This document shows positions 54,329 to 61,954 of a DNA stretch of 64,000 nt, in pieces; positions within the stretch are counted from its first letter, which is position 1; each line of letters opens with the position of its first letter. The notes under the pieces are model-generated. The model ran no database searches and was not told where the DNA came from. It worked only from the letters and a program-made list of their open reading frames with translations. The DNA comes from Actinomadura meyerae (lineage in GTDB: Bacteria; Actinomycetota; Actinomycetes; Streptosporangiales; Streptosporangiaceae), in assembly GCF_900188445.1 (NCBI RefSeq), contig NZ_FZOR01000028.1:46105-110104 (forward strand). Direction: 5' to 3'. Position numbers and translations under genes: made by a program.

Positions 54329-55216
54329 TCAGCTCGTCAGCGACGTCGCGTAGCTCTGGTTCGTCTTGAGCCACTCGTCGACGGCCTGCTCGGGCTTGCC
54401 CTTGTACTTGTTCTCCATGAGGTCCTCAAGGGACCCCAGCTGCTTGTCGTCCATCTTGAACTTCTTCAGCCAGCCGGAGACCTCCGGCTGGTCGCTGCCG
54501 AAGTCCTTGCGGGCGACGGTGAAGATGGTGTCCGGCTGGCCCATCGCGCCCTTCGGGTCCTTCAGGTCGCGGATGGGGTACTTCGCGTACGCCCAGTGGG
54601 GACGCCACAGCGTGACGACGATGTCCTTCTTGGCGCTGACGGCCTTGTCCAGCTCGGTCAGCATCGCCGCCGTCGAGGACGTCGTCACCTTGAACTCGTC
54701 CTGCAGGCCGTACGCGGGCAGCATCTTCTCCTGCGAGACCCGGTACAGGCCGGAGCTCTTCTCGATGCCGACGATCTTGCCGCCGTACTGGCCGCCCTTG
54801 CCCTTCAGGTCCTCCAGCGACTGGAGCGGCGAGTACTCCGGAACCGCGATGGTCAGCGGCGCCGAGTCGTACCAGCTGCCGACCTTCTCCAGCTTGTCGC
54901 CGTACTGCTTCCAGTAGTCCTCGTGGGTGCCGGGAAGCCAGGAGTCCAGGAAGAGGTCGACGTCGCCCTTCGACATGCCCGCGTACAGGGGGCCGGTGTC
55001 GAGCGTCTTCACGTCGACCTTGTAGCCCTTGTCGGTGAGCAGGCGCTTCCACAGTGCGGTCGCGGCCTCGCCCTCGGCCCAGCCCGAGACCACGCCGATG
55101 GTGATGTTCTTGTCGTTCTCACCCCCACCCGAATCCGAGTCGCCGCACGCGGCGGAGGTCAGCCCCAGCGTCAGCGTCAACGCCGCGACCGTCAGACCCT
55201 TCAACTTGAAACGCAT
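54329..55216 (-). CDS. Glycine-betaine/proline ABC transporter substrate-binding lipoprotein
   Basis: A 295-residue OpuAC/ProX-type binding protein. Signal MRFKLKGLTVAALTLTLGLT, lipobox SAAC with Cys near residue 24, so membrane-anchored. NITIGVVSGWAEGEAATALW and DVDLFLDSWLPGTHEDYWKQ are the conserved OpuAC blocks, with Trp residues in W-box positions that hold the quaternary amine; VVTLWRPHWAYAKYPIRDLK is another. ATG at 55216 was chosen because AAGGG is six bases upstream; the ATG at 55222 is too close to it. Third of a three-gene operon with an 88-base gap after the permease. Imports betaine-type osmolytes. Confidence 0.93.
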   Translation of the reverse strand: MRFKLKGLTVAALTLTLGLTSAACGDSDSGGGENDKNITIGVVSGWAEGEAATALWKRLLTDKGYKVDVKTLDTGPLYAGMSKGDVDLFLDSWLPGTHEDYWKQYGDKLEKVGSWYDSAPLTIAVPEYSPLQSLEDLKGKGGQYGGKIVGIEKSSGLYRVSQEKMLPAYGLQDEFKVTTSSTAAMLTELDKAVSAKKDIVVTLWRPHWAYAKYPIRDLKDPKGAMGQPDTIFTVARKDFGSDQPEVSGWLKKFKMDDKQLGSLEDLMENKYKGKPEQAVDEWLKTNQSYATSLTS

Positions 55217-55304
55217 GCCCATCCCTTCGTTGGCTTGCATGGTGTGGGGGGAGCGGCGCCCCGCGGCCGGACGGGCCGGACCGGCCGGAGGCGCAGGCCA
55301 TGGT

Positions 55305-56189
55305 TCAGACCGGGTCGGCCACGCGGCGGCGCCACAGGCCGCGCATCAGGCTCGGCCCCTCGCCGAGGGCGCCGGTGAGGCGGTCCAGGTAGATGGCCAG
55401 GATGACGACCGCGATGCCGCCCTCGAAGCCCTTCGCGACGTCCACCCGGTTGATGCCCTCCAGCACCTCGCCGCCGAGGCCGCCCGCGCCGACCATCCCC
55501 GCGATGACGACCATCGACAGCGACAGCATGATCAGCTGGTTGACGCCCGCCATGATGGACGGCATGGCCAGCGGGATCTGGATCCGGGTCAGGATCCGGT
55601 TCGGCGGCGTGCCGAACGCCTCGCCCGCCTCCACCATCTCCGGGTCGACGCCGCGGATGCCGAGCTCGGTCAGCCGCACCCCCGGCGGCATCGCGAAGAT
55701 CACCGTCGCGACCACGCCGGGCACGGAGCCGATGCTGAAGAAGAAGATCGCCGGGATCAGGTAGACGAACGCCGGCATCGTCTGCATGAAGTCGAGGACG
55801 GGCCGCACGATCCGGCTCACCACGTCGCTGCGCGCCGCCGCGATGCCGATCGGGATCGACAGCACCGTGGCGACCACCGCCGACACCAGCACCAGGGCCA
55901 GCGAGTCCATCGACGCCTCCCACAGCTCCATGCTGTCGACCAGCGCGAAGCCGAGGACCGTGAACACCGCGAGCCGCCAGCCGCTGACGACCAGCGCGAT
56001 GACGGCCAGCACCAGCGTCAGGCCGAGCGGCGGCAGGACCGTCAGGACGTCCGTGAGGGCGTCCACCGACGACTCGATCGCCGTGCCGATCCCGTCGAAC
56101 AGCCACCCCAGGTTGTCGGTGCACCAGTTCACCAGGCTGTCGAACCACTCGCCGACCGGGGTCCGGGGCAGCGCGATCAGGTCACTCAC
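55305..56189 (-). CDS. Glycine-betaine/proline ABC transporter permease
   Basis: A 294-residue membrane protein, OpuAB/ProW type. An N-terminal amphipathic region and ~five to six helices precede the permease core, with the EAA-loop ELGIRGVDPEMVEAGEAFGT that contacts the ATPase, and ILTRIQIPLAMPSIMAGVNQ with LIMLSLSMVVIAGMVGAGGL after it. GTG at 56189 overlaps the end of the ATPase gene by eight bases. It forms the inner-membrane channel with the CBS-containing ATPase and passes betaine from the binding protein. Osmoprotection is the likely role. Confidence 0.94.
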   Translation of the reverse strand: MSDLIALPRTPVGEWFDSLVNWCTDNLGWLFDGIGTAIESSVDALTDVLTVLPPLGLTLVLAVIALVVSGWRLAVFTVLGFALVDSMELWEASMDSLALVLVSAVVATVLSIPIGIAAARSDVVSRIVRPVLDFMQTMPAFVYLIPAIFFFSIGSVPGVVATVIFAMPPGVRLTELGIRGVDPEMVEAGEAFGTPPNRILTRIQIPLAMPSIMAGVNQLIMLSLSMVVIAGMVGAGGLGGEVLEGINRVDVAKGFEGGIAVVILAIYLDRLTGALGEGPSLMRGLWRRRVADPV

Positions 56190-57426
56190 CGTCGCCGCCC
56201 TCCTTCGCCAGCGCGAGTTCGGGCTCGGCCTGGACCGCCTCGTGCGAGTTGATCGCGCCGAGCGCCGCCAGCAGCGTCACCCGCGGGATGACGCCGAGCA
56301 GCGTCCCCTCCTCGTCCGCGACCGGCACCGGCAGGTCGCTCTCCGCGCACCGCGTGAACAGGTCGGCGACGGGGGTGTCCGGCGGCACCGGGTCCAGATC
56401 CTCGGGGTCGAGCAGGCCGTCCAGCGTCTGGACGTTCTCCTGCACCGCGTCCGCGATCCGCGCGGCGCGCACCTTCCCGACGAGCCTGCGGTCGCGCCCG
56501 ACCACGAACGCCGCCGACGTCTGGTGCTCGCGCATCGTCCGCAGCGCCGTCCGCGGCCCGGTCGACGCCAGCACCGTCACCAGCGGCTTCTCCATGACCG
56601 ACGACGCCGTCAGCACCCTGGCACGATCCACGTCGGCGACGAACTGCGCGACGTAGTCGTTCGCCGGGTCCGTCAGGATCTCCTCGGCCGTGCCGATCTG
56701 CACGATCCGGCCCTCCCGCATCACCGCGATGCGGTCGCCGATGCGCATGGCCTCGTTCAGGTCGTGGGTGATGAAGACGATCGTCTTGCCGAACCGGCCC
56801 TGCAGATCGAGCAGCAGGTCCTGGACCTCCCGCCGGATGAGCGGGTCCAGGGCGCTGAACGCCTCGTCCATCAAGATGATGTCGGTGCCCGCCGTGAGCG
56901 CCCTCGCGAGCCCCACGCGCTGCTTCATACCGCCCGACAACTGACCGGGAAGCTTGTCCTCCCAGCCTTCGAGACCCACCAGTCCCAGGAACTCCCGGGC
57001 CTTCTTCTCGCGTTCTTCCTTAGCGACACCGCGGACCTCGAGCCCGTACGCCGCATTGGCGAGAACCGTCCTGTGGGGGAACAGCGCGAAGTGCTGGAAG
57101 ACCATACTGATCTTGTTCTGCCGGAGCGCCCGCAGCGCCTTCGGCGACATCTTCGCGATGTCCTGGCCGTCGATCTCGACGCTCCCCGAGGTGACGCCGA
57201 GCAACCCGTTCAGCGTCCGGATGAGGGTGGACTTCCCCGACCCCGACAGGCCCATGACCACGAAGATCTCGCCCTGCCGGACCTCGAACGAGGCGTCCAC
57301 CACGGCCGGGGTGACCCCGAGCTCGCGGACCGCCTTGAGATCGGCGCCCGCCTTGAGTTTCCGCTGTGCCTCAGCCGTCCTGCGACCAAAGAGCTTGGTG
57401 ACGCTTTCCGCGCGGAGTACTGACAC
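56182..57426 (-). CDS. Glycine-betaine/proline ABC transporter ATPase with CBS domains
   Basis: A 414-residue ATPase of the ProV/OpuAA type. VDASFEVRQGEIFVVMGLSG with Walker A GLSGSGKST near residue 56, signature PGQLSGGMKQRVGLARALTA, Walker B TDIILMDEAFSALDPLIRRE. The C-terminal ~130 residues are a CBS pair (MEKPLVTVLASTGPRTALRT and ESDLPVPVADEEGTLLGVIP), which in OpuA sense ionic strength. GTG at 57426 was chosen because AAGGAG is only three bases upstream, a short but usable spacing; the TTG at 57474 has none. First of the three-gene operon. An inverted repeat at 57580-57615 precedes it. Confidence 0.94.
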   Translation of the reverse strand: MSVLRAESVTKLFGRRTAEAQRKLKAGADLKAVRELGVTPAVVDASFEVRQGEIFVVMGLSGSGKSTLIRTLNGLLGVTSGSVEIDGQDIAKMSPKALRALRQNKISMVFQHFALFPHRTVLANAAYGLEVRGVAKEEREKKAREFLGLVGLEGWEDKLPGQLSGGMKQRVGLARALTAGTDIILMDEAFSALDPLIRREVQDLLLDLQGRFGKTIVFITHDLNEAMRIGDRIAVMREGRIVQIGTAEEILTDPANDYVAQFVADVDRARVLTASSVMEKPLVTVLASTGPRTALRTMREHQTSAAFVVGRDRRLVGKVRAARIADAVQENVQTLDGLLDPEDLDPVPPDTPVADLFTRCAESDLPVPVADEEGTLLGVIPRVTLLAALGAINSHEAVQAEPELALAKEGGDGE

Positions 57427-57579
57427 GATCTCCTTCCGGGTTCCCGCGTCCGTGCGCGGAAACGGCTCGCTCAATCCGTCCAGACGCCCGGACGCGACGA
57501 GCCTCAGGCAAAGAGACTGTCAACCAGACGCCAAAGCTGTGCGTCGCCTGAAACTACCCGCCCAGAGAACATGTTTCAT

Positions 57580-57615
57580 CTTTTGGTGACTTCCGTCACG
57601 TTGAGGTCACAAAAG
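57580..57615. promoter_or_regulatory. Imperfect inverted repeat between the betaine ABC operon and dcd
   Basis: CTTTTGGTGAC (57580-57590) faces GTCACAAAAG (57606-57615) with one base bulged, and GTGAC-TTCC-GTCAC sits inside. AT-rich in this context. It may be the dcd terminator, the operator for the betaine operon, or both. Confidence 0.5.
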
Positions 57616-57617
57616 GG

Positions 57618-58193
57618 CTACACCTTGGTCTGGTGAAAGTTGAGATACGACCGCGACGGCGTCGGTCCCCGCTGGTCCTGGTACCGCGACCCGTACTTCG
57701 CCGACCCGTAGGGGTACTCCGCCGGCGAGCTCGTCCGGAACAGGCACATCTGCCCGATCTTCATCCCCGGCCACAACTTGATCGGCAGCGTCGCCACGTT
57801 CGACAGCTCCAGCGTCACGTGCCCGGCGAACCCCGGATCGATCCACCCCGCCGTCGAGTGCGTCAGCAGCCCGAGCCGCCCCAGGCTCGACTTCCCCTCC
57901 AGCCGCGCCGCCAGGTCGTCGGGCAGCCCGAACACCTCGTACGTCGACGCGAGCACGAACTCCCCGGGATGCAGCACGAACGCCTCGTCGGGCTCGACGT
58001 CCACCAGCCGCGTCAGATCCGGCTGCTCCACAGCGGGATCGATGTGCGGGTACTTGTGGTTCTCGAACACCCGGAAGTACCGGTCCAGCCGCACGTCCAC
58101 ACTGGACGGCTGGACCATGCCGGGCTCGTACGGGTCGATCTTCACCCGTCCAGACTCGAGCTCGGCCCTGATGTCGCGATCGGAGAGCAGCAC
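57618..58193 (-). CDS. dcd: dCTP deaminase (dUMP-forming type likely)
   Basis: A 191-residue deaminase that provides dUMP for thymidylate synthesis. The catalytic block is ARLEGKSSLGRLGLLTHSTA (residues 109-128), with the Glu-Gly-Lys-Ser-Ser and Arg positions, followed by GWIDPGFAGHVTLELSNVAT. Actinobacterial members of this length are bifunctional, making dUMP directly. The end, SAKYGSRYQDQRGPTPSRSY, is the conserved tail that closes over the nucleotide. GTG at 58193 is taken as start, matching the family's MLLSDRDIR opening. Adjacent to tRNA-Gly on the opposite strand, outside the island. Confidence 0.95.
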   Translation of the reverse strand: MLLSDRDIRAELESGRVKIDPYEPGMVQPSSVDVRLDRYFRVFENHKYPHIDPAVEQPDLTRLVDVEPDEAFVLHPGEFVLASTYEVFGLPDDLAARLEGKSSLGRLGLLTHSTAGWIDPGFAGHVTLELSNVATLPIKLWPGMKIGQMCLFRTSSPAEYPYGSAKYGSRYQDQRGPTPSRSYLNFHQTKV

Positions 58194-58274
58194 GCTGAAA
58201 AGCTATCCCACCCCACACCCACACCGGCGATCCGGTACAGTATCCACAGCATGGACGGCCCTCACGGGCCCCAC

Positions 58275-58345
58275 GCGGGTGTAGTTCAATGGTAGAACTT
58301 CAGCTTCCCAAGCTGACAGCGCGGGTTCGATTCCCGTCACCCGCT
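58275..58345 (+). tRNA. tRNA-Gly (anticodon CCC)
   Basis: A complete 71-base cloverleaf: acceptor GCGGGTG pairs with CACCCGC, D-arm GTTC/GAAC with loop AATGGTA, anticodon arm TCAGC-TTCCCAA-GCTGA giving anticodon CCC, T-arm CGGGTTCGATTCCCG. CCA is not encoded. It is the likely integration site of the island to the right: its 3' end faces a decayed integrase. Confidence 0.95.
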
Positions 58346-58356
58346 CGCAGCGCAAA

Positions 58357-58392
58357 GGCCCAGGCCAGGGACAAGATCCCCGGACCTGGGCC
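58357..58392. terminator. Terminator after tRNA-Gly
   Basis: GGCCCAGG (58357-58364) and CCTGGGCC (58385-58392) form an eight-pair stem eleven bases after the tRNA. Confidence 0.6.
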
Positions 58393-58438
58393 ATGATCGT
58401 TTCTAGGGCGCGATCAACGACGGGCCATCAGCGGGCCA

Positions 58439-59012
58439 TTAGGCCACTGGCACCAGCGTCCCATGCGCTCCACCGCCGTCCTCCTCGTCGCCCTGGTCGT
58501 GGTCCTCCCGGACGAGGGCATCACGGCCATCGCGGATCATCCGGTCACCCTTGGCCGACCGGTGTTGGTAGCGCAGCGCCGCCCGCTCGTTGTCGTGACC
58601 CGTGCGTGCCATCAGGTTCTTGGTCGAGACGCCCATGTCGGCCGCAAGTTGGTTGCCAGTGTGCCGAAGGTCATGGAAGTGCAGGTTCGGGACGCCGAGC
58701 GCCTCCACCACGTGCCGCCAGTGGGTGACCTTGTTGAACCCGCTACGCCGAAGGGGTCCGCCCTTGAGCCCGGTGAAGACCAGGGCGTCAGCCTTCCTTC
58801 GTGTACTTGTTCATATGCGCCGTCAGGTGCGGGATGATCGCGGCCGGTATGGTGACCGTCCGCACCCCCGCCTTGGACTTGGGCGGCCCCAGCAGCATCT
58901 GACCATTGGCTCGTTCGACGTAGGCGTGACGGATCCGGACAGTACGCGCGGGCAGGTCGATGTCACAGCGGCGCAGGGCCGTGATCTCGCCCCAGCGCAG
59001 GCTGGTGAAGGT
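58439..59012 (-). pseudogene. Tyrosine integrase remnant (C-terminal catalytic part, two frameshifts)
   Basis: Minus-strand fragments in more than one frame give a site-specific tyrosine recombinase. FTSLRWGEITALRRCDIDLP carries the first catalytic Arg, then ARTVRIRHAYVERANGQMLL and NKYTKEG; the frame then breaks and resumes as ADALVFTGLKGGPLRRSGFN, NLHFHDLRHTGNQLAADMGV (HxLR) and the catalytic Tyr in ERAALRYQHRS. The break at about 58798 needs a one-base change. A TGA at 59013-59015 lies just before FTSLRWGE, where the upstream LHAFILL homology is in another frame, a second lesion. The N-terminal DNA-binding half is absent. It faces tRNA-Gly, as expected of an integrase at an att site, and is inactive. 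Confidence 0.82.
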
Positions 59013-59134
59013 TCAAGAAGGATGAACGCGTGCAGCCGGCCAGCCTTGGCTCGCGACGTGCACCGCCCCCGGCGTTGTCGAGCGGGCCGCGCGGCAGGCG
59101 CACGGTGCTCCACCGACTGCCAACCGCGCGGCCG

Positions 59135-59320
59135 TCAAGGCCATGGCCACCCGTCGGGATGCGTAATGGCCATGGCCAGCTCCTGTACCGACACCGCTTC
59201 AACCAGGCGCCATCCGTCCCTACTGCGGACCAGCGCCCAATACGTCCGGGTGTACGGCCCCACCCAGCACAGGACGCCGAAGTCTTTGGCGATATCCTCC
59301 AGGGCCGCGCCGGCGTCCAT
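59135..59320 (-). CDS. Small hypothetical protein, 61 aa
   Basis: A 61-residue protein: MDAGAALEDIAKDFGVLCWV, GPYTRTYWALVRSRDGWRLV, EAVSVQELAMAITHPDGWPW. It looks like a small alpha/beta domain. ATG at 59320 overlaps the preceding stop by one base (TGATG), so it is translationally coupled to the 142-aa gene. Last of a chain of six tiny genes on this strand. No family recognised; the genes could be an accessory-island module. Confidence 0.55.
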   Translation of the reverse strand: MDAGAALEDIAKDFGVLCWVGPYTRTYWALVRSRDGWRLVEAVSVQELAMAITHPDGWPWP

Positions 59321-59748
59321 CAGGACCCGTCCGTCTCCCCGGACGAGCCCGCGGCCGAGATCCAACGGTCCAGCGCTGTCGTCACGCGCGACACGGCCAA
59401 CTCGATATCCGCGCACGGTGCGAGCAGTTCGCGGGTGCTGGACCGGTACCACCAGCCGCCGTCCCCGGCTGCAACGGTGATGCTGTTGCCCTGGCACGGC
59501 GCATCGGGGAAGAAGACCCGCAGTATGGGCCGGGTGTCGGCGTACCGGCGGTCCACCGTCCAGGCCCGTCGCGGCAGTGTCCGCGCGAGCCGGTTGAGGT
59601 GCCGCAGTGCGGTGAACGGCCGAGGCAGCGCGACGAGTGCATCCGGGGGGATAAGCACCCGCCGCGCTGCCTCAGCCTTCCCCAGGGCCGTCCCACCCAG
59701 CGCGGGGACGACCCCATCCGGTGATGGCGGCGGGGTCCACGCCACCAT
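59320..59748 (-). CDS. Hypothetical protein, 142 aa
   Basis: A 142-residue protein rich in Pro and Ala at the start (MVAWTPPPSPDGVVPALGGT), with an Arg-rich middle (LPRPFTALRHLNRLARTLPR, RAWTVDRRYADTRPILRVFF) and DGGWWYRSSTRELLAPCADI in the second half. No family recognised. ATG at 59748 overlaps the preceding stop by one base; a GTG three bases upstream is possible. Coupled to the next gene by TGATG. It belongs to the small-gene chain divergent from the regulator at 60857. Confidence 0.55.
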   Translation of the reverse strand: MVAWTPPPSPDGVVPALGGTALGKAEAARRVLIPPDALVALPRPFTALRHLNRLARTLPRRAWTVDRRYADTRPILRVFFPDAPCQGNSITVAAGDGGWWYRSSTRELLAPCADIELAVSRVTTALDRWISAAGSSGETDGS

Positions 59749-59990
59749 CACCAGGCCCTTTTCATCACCGGACGGCCCGCGCGCTGCCGCTCCTGCTTCA
59801 GCGCCTCCCGCAGGGACGCCGGGTCGGAGCGGATCACGGTCGGCTCGACGCCGGCGGCCGGGTCGCGCAGGGTGGCGACCCAGTCGCCCAAACGCCCGTC
59901 CCAGCGCCGCGCCCGCCAGATCCGGTGACCGGTGAACTCTTCCCGGAGCTGCCGCAGCGTCGGGTCCTCACTCTGCGCACGCGTTTCCAT
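59748..59990 (-). CDS. Small hypothetical protein, 80 aa
   Basis: An 80-residue protein: METRAQSEDPTLRQLREEFT, GHRIWRARRWDGRLGDWVAT, then LRDPAAGVEPTVIRSDPASL, REALKQERQRAGRPVMKRAW. Strongly charged, helix-rich at the end. ATG at 59990 has GAGGA nine bases upstream, better than the GTG at 60005. It ends in an overlap with the 142-aa gene. Function unknown. Confidence 0.55.
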   Translation of the reverse strand: METRAQSEDPTLRQLREEFTGHRIWRARRWDGRLGDWVATLRDPAAGVEPTVIRSDPASLREALKQERQRAGRPVMKRAW

Positions 59991-60020
59991 GGCAGGTTTC
60001 CTCACTCTGAGTCCTTCACC

Positions 60021-60248
60021 TCAGGCCGCCCCGCTCTCACGGGTCGGACAGGTCGATTCAGCCCCGTGAACCCGAGCCGTGATCTGCCGCGTTCGTGCGT
60101 GGAGTTCATCGAGTTCCGCAGTGATCCCGGCGAGTTCCGCGAGCAGGAGCTGAGGCTCTTCCTCGGTCAGTCCGACCGCCTTCTTCCTGGTCATCGATCG
60201 CCGTGCAGGGGGAATGCGGACGACGGCGGCCCGCCGGTCACCAGTCAT
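60021..60248 (-). CDS. Small hypothetical protein, 75 aa (helical)
   Basis: A 75-residue protein with a basic start (MTGDRRAAVVRIPPARRSMT RKK) and one long helix (LLLAELAGITAELDELHART) of coiled-coil type. ATG at 60248 overlaps the 69-aa gene stop (ATGA), so coupled. Sequence suggests a small DNA- or protein-binding dimer; not recognised. Confidence 0.5.
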   Translation of the reverse strand: MTGDRRAAVVRIPPARRSMTRKKAVGLTEEEPQLLLAELAGITAELDELHARTRQITARVHGAESTCPTRESGAA

Positions 60249-60454
60249 CGCGCGTCCTCCGATCCGGTGAACCGGTCGAGCCGGTTGCGCAGCTCAGCCG
60301 CGCTCTGCCCGTACAAGGCACCCCACCCGCACCGCTTGGCGACCCAGCGGCCCGAGCACTCACGCGCGATCGACCAGCCGGGGAAGTCGGCTTGCAAGCC
60401 GTTCAGCAGCCGTTTGATCAGCGTCGACGTTCCACTACGGGCGAGGCCGTTCAC
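60245..60454 (-). CDS. Small hypothetical protein, 69 aa
   Basis: A 69-residue protein beginning VNGLARSGTSTLIKRLLNGL, then QADFPGWSIARECSGRWVAK and RCGWGALYGQSAAELRNRLD. GTG at 60454 overlaps the preceding (broken) gene's stop by GTGA. Two cysteines and a Trp-rich centre; no family recognised. Confidence 0.5.
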   Translation of the reverse strand: MNGLARSGTSTLIKRLLNGLQADFPGWSIARECSGRWVAKRCGWGALYGQSAAELRNRLDRFTGSEDAR

Positions 60455-60729
60455 GACGTCACCACCTCGGCGCCGCCCGGACGGACCTGCTCGGCGATCC
60501 GCCGAGCCGCTCCTGGCATGTCGTTGACCGGGTGCTGGCGCCCGTCCTGGTCCCAGGAGAAGTACCGCCCGGAGTAGCCGACGAAGACCCAGACGATGAC
60601 GCCGCCCCCGTCGGTGAAGACGGCTAGGCCGGCGAGGTCGTCACGGACCTCGGATCGAATTTCGTATTAGGTCAACTCGGCTCGCAGCCCCGCCAACAAC
60701 TCGATCTCAGGAGTGGTGTCGGTGTTCAC
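60451..60729 (-). pseudogene. Small gene interrupted by an in-frame TAA
   Basis: From GTG 60729 the frame reads VNTDTTPEIELLAGLRAELT, then TAA, then YEIRSEVRDDLAGLAVFTDG and VIVWVFVGYSGRYFSWDQDG to the stop at 60451. Both halves read as one protein of ~91 residues, so the TAA at codon 21 (near 60667-60669) looks like a nonsense mutation. It heads the chain and shares GTGA with the 69-aa gene. Restart inside is possible but no good start follows. Family unknown. Confidence 0.6.
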
Positions 60730-60803
60730 GTTTCTAAGGTGGCCGGGAGGCACGTCTCGTCGCATTACCGCCTGTATCGCATCCAGGACGGATCATTCTC
60801 GTC

Positions 60804-60832
60804 TTGTCTCGTTTGATGCTCGTCTGTGTTAC
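60804..60832 (+). promoter_or_regulatory. Possible promoter of the regulator/HExxxH operon
   Basis: TTGTCT (60804-60809) and TGTTAC (60827-60832) are spaced by 17 bases, about 25 bases before the ATG at 60857. Both boxes match consensus only in part. Confidence 0.3.
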
Positions 60833-60856
60833 GTTTCTGCCGTCGGAAGGTTGGTG

Positions 60857-61954
60857 ATGGCGAATCCCCCCGTACGGCTGAAAGTGCTCCTCCGAGAGAA
60901 GCACTGGCAGACGCACCAGACGTTTTGTGGCGAATACGACAAAGCGGCAAGGGGTATTGACCCCGGCCTTGTCGGGAGTTGGCCCAGCCGAGCACAGTTG
61001 CACCGCTGGCTCAGCGGTGAACTGAAGGGGCTTCCGTACCCGCATCACTGCCGCGTGTTGGAGAAGATGCTCCCCGGATGGACGGCGGAACAGCTCTTCG
61101 AGCCGTGCCCGCCGGAGGAGTCCAACCAGCCGCAGAGCGACCCGGACGAGCCCGTTGCCCCCGACGTCGCCGAGCTGCTCACCACCCTTGAACACCACAT
61201 CGACACCCCTCAGACCTGCGAGATCAGTTGGGGGACGACCACCCGCACGATCCCCGCCGCCAAGGCCCGGCTCGCAGCCGTCAGAGCAGTCGCCAGCGAC
61301 CACGCCCAGGACCTCGGCCGCAGGCTCCTCCAACTTCAGTGCGACCGCCGCCTGAACGACGCCGACATCACCGAACTGGCCGGCCTTTCCGGCCACGTCG
61401 TCGAGCTGGCGAAGACCATCGGTCTAGAGATTGCCGAGGACGGCGCCGCGCGCTTGGAATACCGCTTCGACCTAATGAACCTCAGTGATACGCCTCAGGC
61501 GCGCATGTCGCGTGAAGTGTGGTTCGAGCACACCACCGGCCCACTGTCCATCAAGCCGGTCCCCGACATTGACCGGCGCATCGCCATCCAGCGGATCCAC
61601 GACACGACAAACCTCGCCAAGTTCGCCTTCCAGATCTCCCCGCCACTACGGCCGGGGGAGTGGGCCCGCGTCGGCTATGTCTGCGAGGGCGGCAAGTTCG
61701 ACCTGAACCACTACTGGCGCGAGGCGATGCCTCGCTACTGCCGCCGGTACGAGATCAGCGTCCGGCAACGCCGTGTCGACCTCGGCGGGTGCACCGCGAC
61801 CGAGGAGCACCCGGACGGTTCGGAGAATTCCGCCACGGATAGCCTCGTCTGGGACATCGAGGACCAGGATGCCGTCATGTCGTTGACTCGTGACCACCTG
61901 CGTCCGAACCAGTACGTGACGCTGCGCTGGGAGCCGATCCGTGAACCTGCGTGA
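60857..61954 (+). CDS. Predicted DNA-binding regulator of an actinobacterial family
   Basis: A 365-residue protein. Its N-terminal ~85 residues, VRLKVLLREKHWQTHQTFCG and WPSRAQLHRWLSGELKGLPY with PHHCRVLEKMLPGWTAEQLF, belong to a conserved actinobacterial N-terminal module that resembles an atypical helix-turn-helix. The middle has ARLAAVRAVASDHAQDLGRR; the C-terminal half is beta-like (ARLEYRFDLMNLSDTPQARM, EWARVGYVCEGGKFDLNHYW). ATG at 60857 is preceded by GGAAGG. Its end overlaps the next gene by 14 bases (start GTG at 61941), so the two are coupled. Divergent from the small-gene chain; it may regulate it. Confidence 0.65.
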   Translation: MANPPVRLKVLLREKHWQTHQTFCGEYDKAARGIDPGLVGSWPSRAQLHRWLSGELKGLPYPHHCRVLEKMLPGWTAEQLFEPCPPEESNQPQSDPDEPVAPDVAELLTTLEHHIDTPQTCEISWGTTTRTIPAAKARLAAVRAVASDHAQDLGRRLLQLQCDRRLNDADITELAGLSGHVVELAKTIGLEIAEDGAARLEYRFDLMNLSDTPQARMSREVWFEHTTGPLSIKPVPDIDRRIAIQRIHDTTNLAKFAFQISPPLRPGEWARVGYVCEGGKFDLNHYWREAMPRYCRRYEISVRQRRVDLGGCTATEEHPDGSENSATDSLVWDIEDQDAVMSLTRDHLRPNQYVTLRWEPIREPA

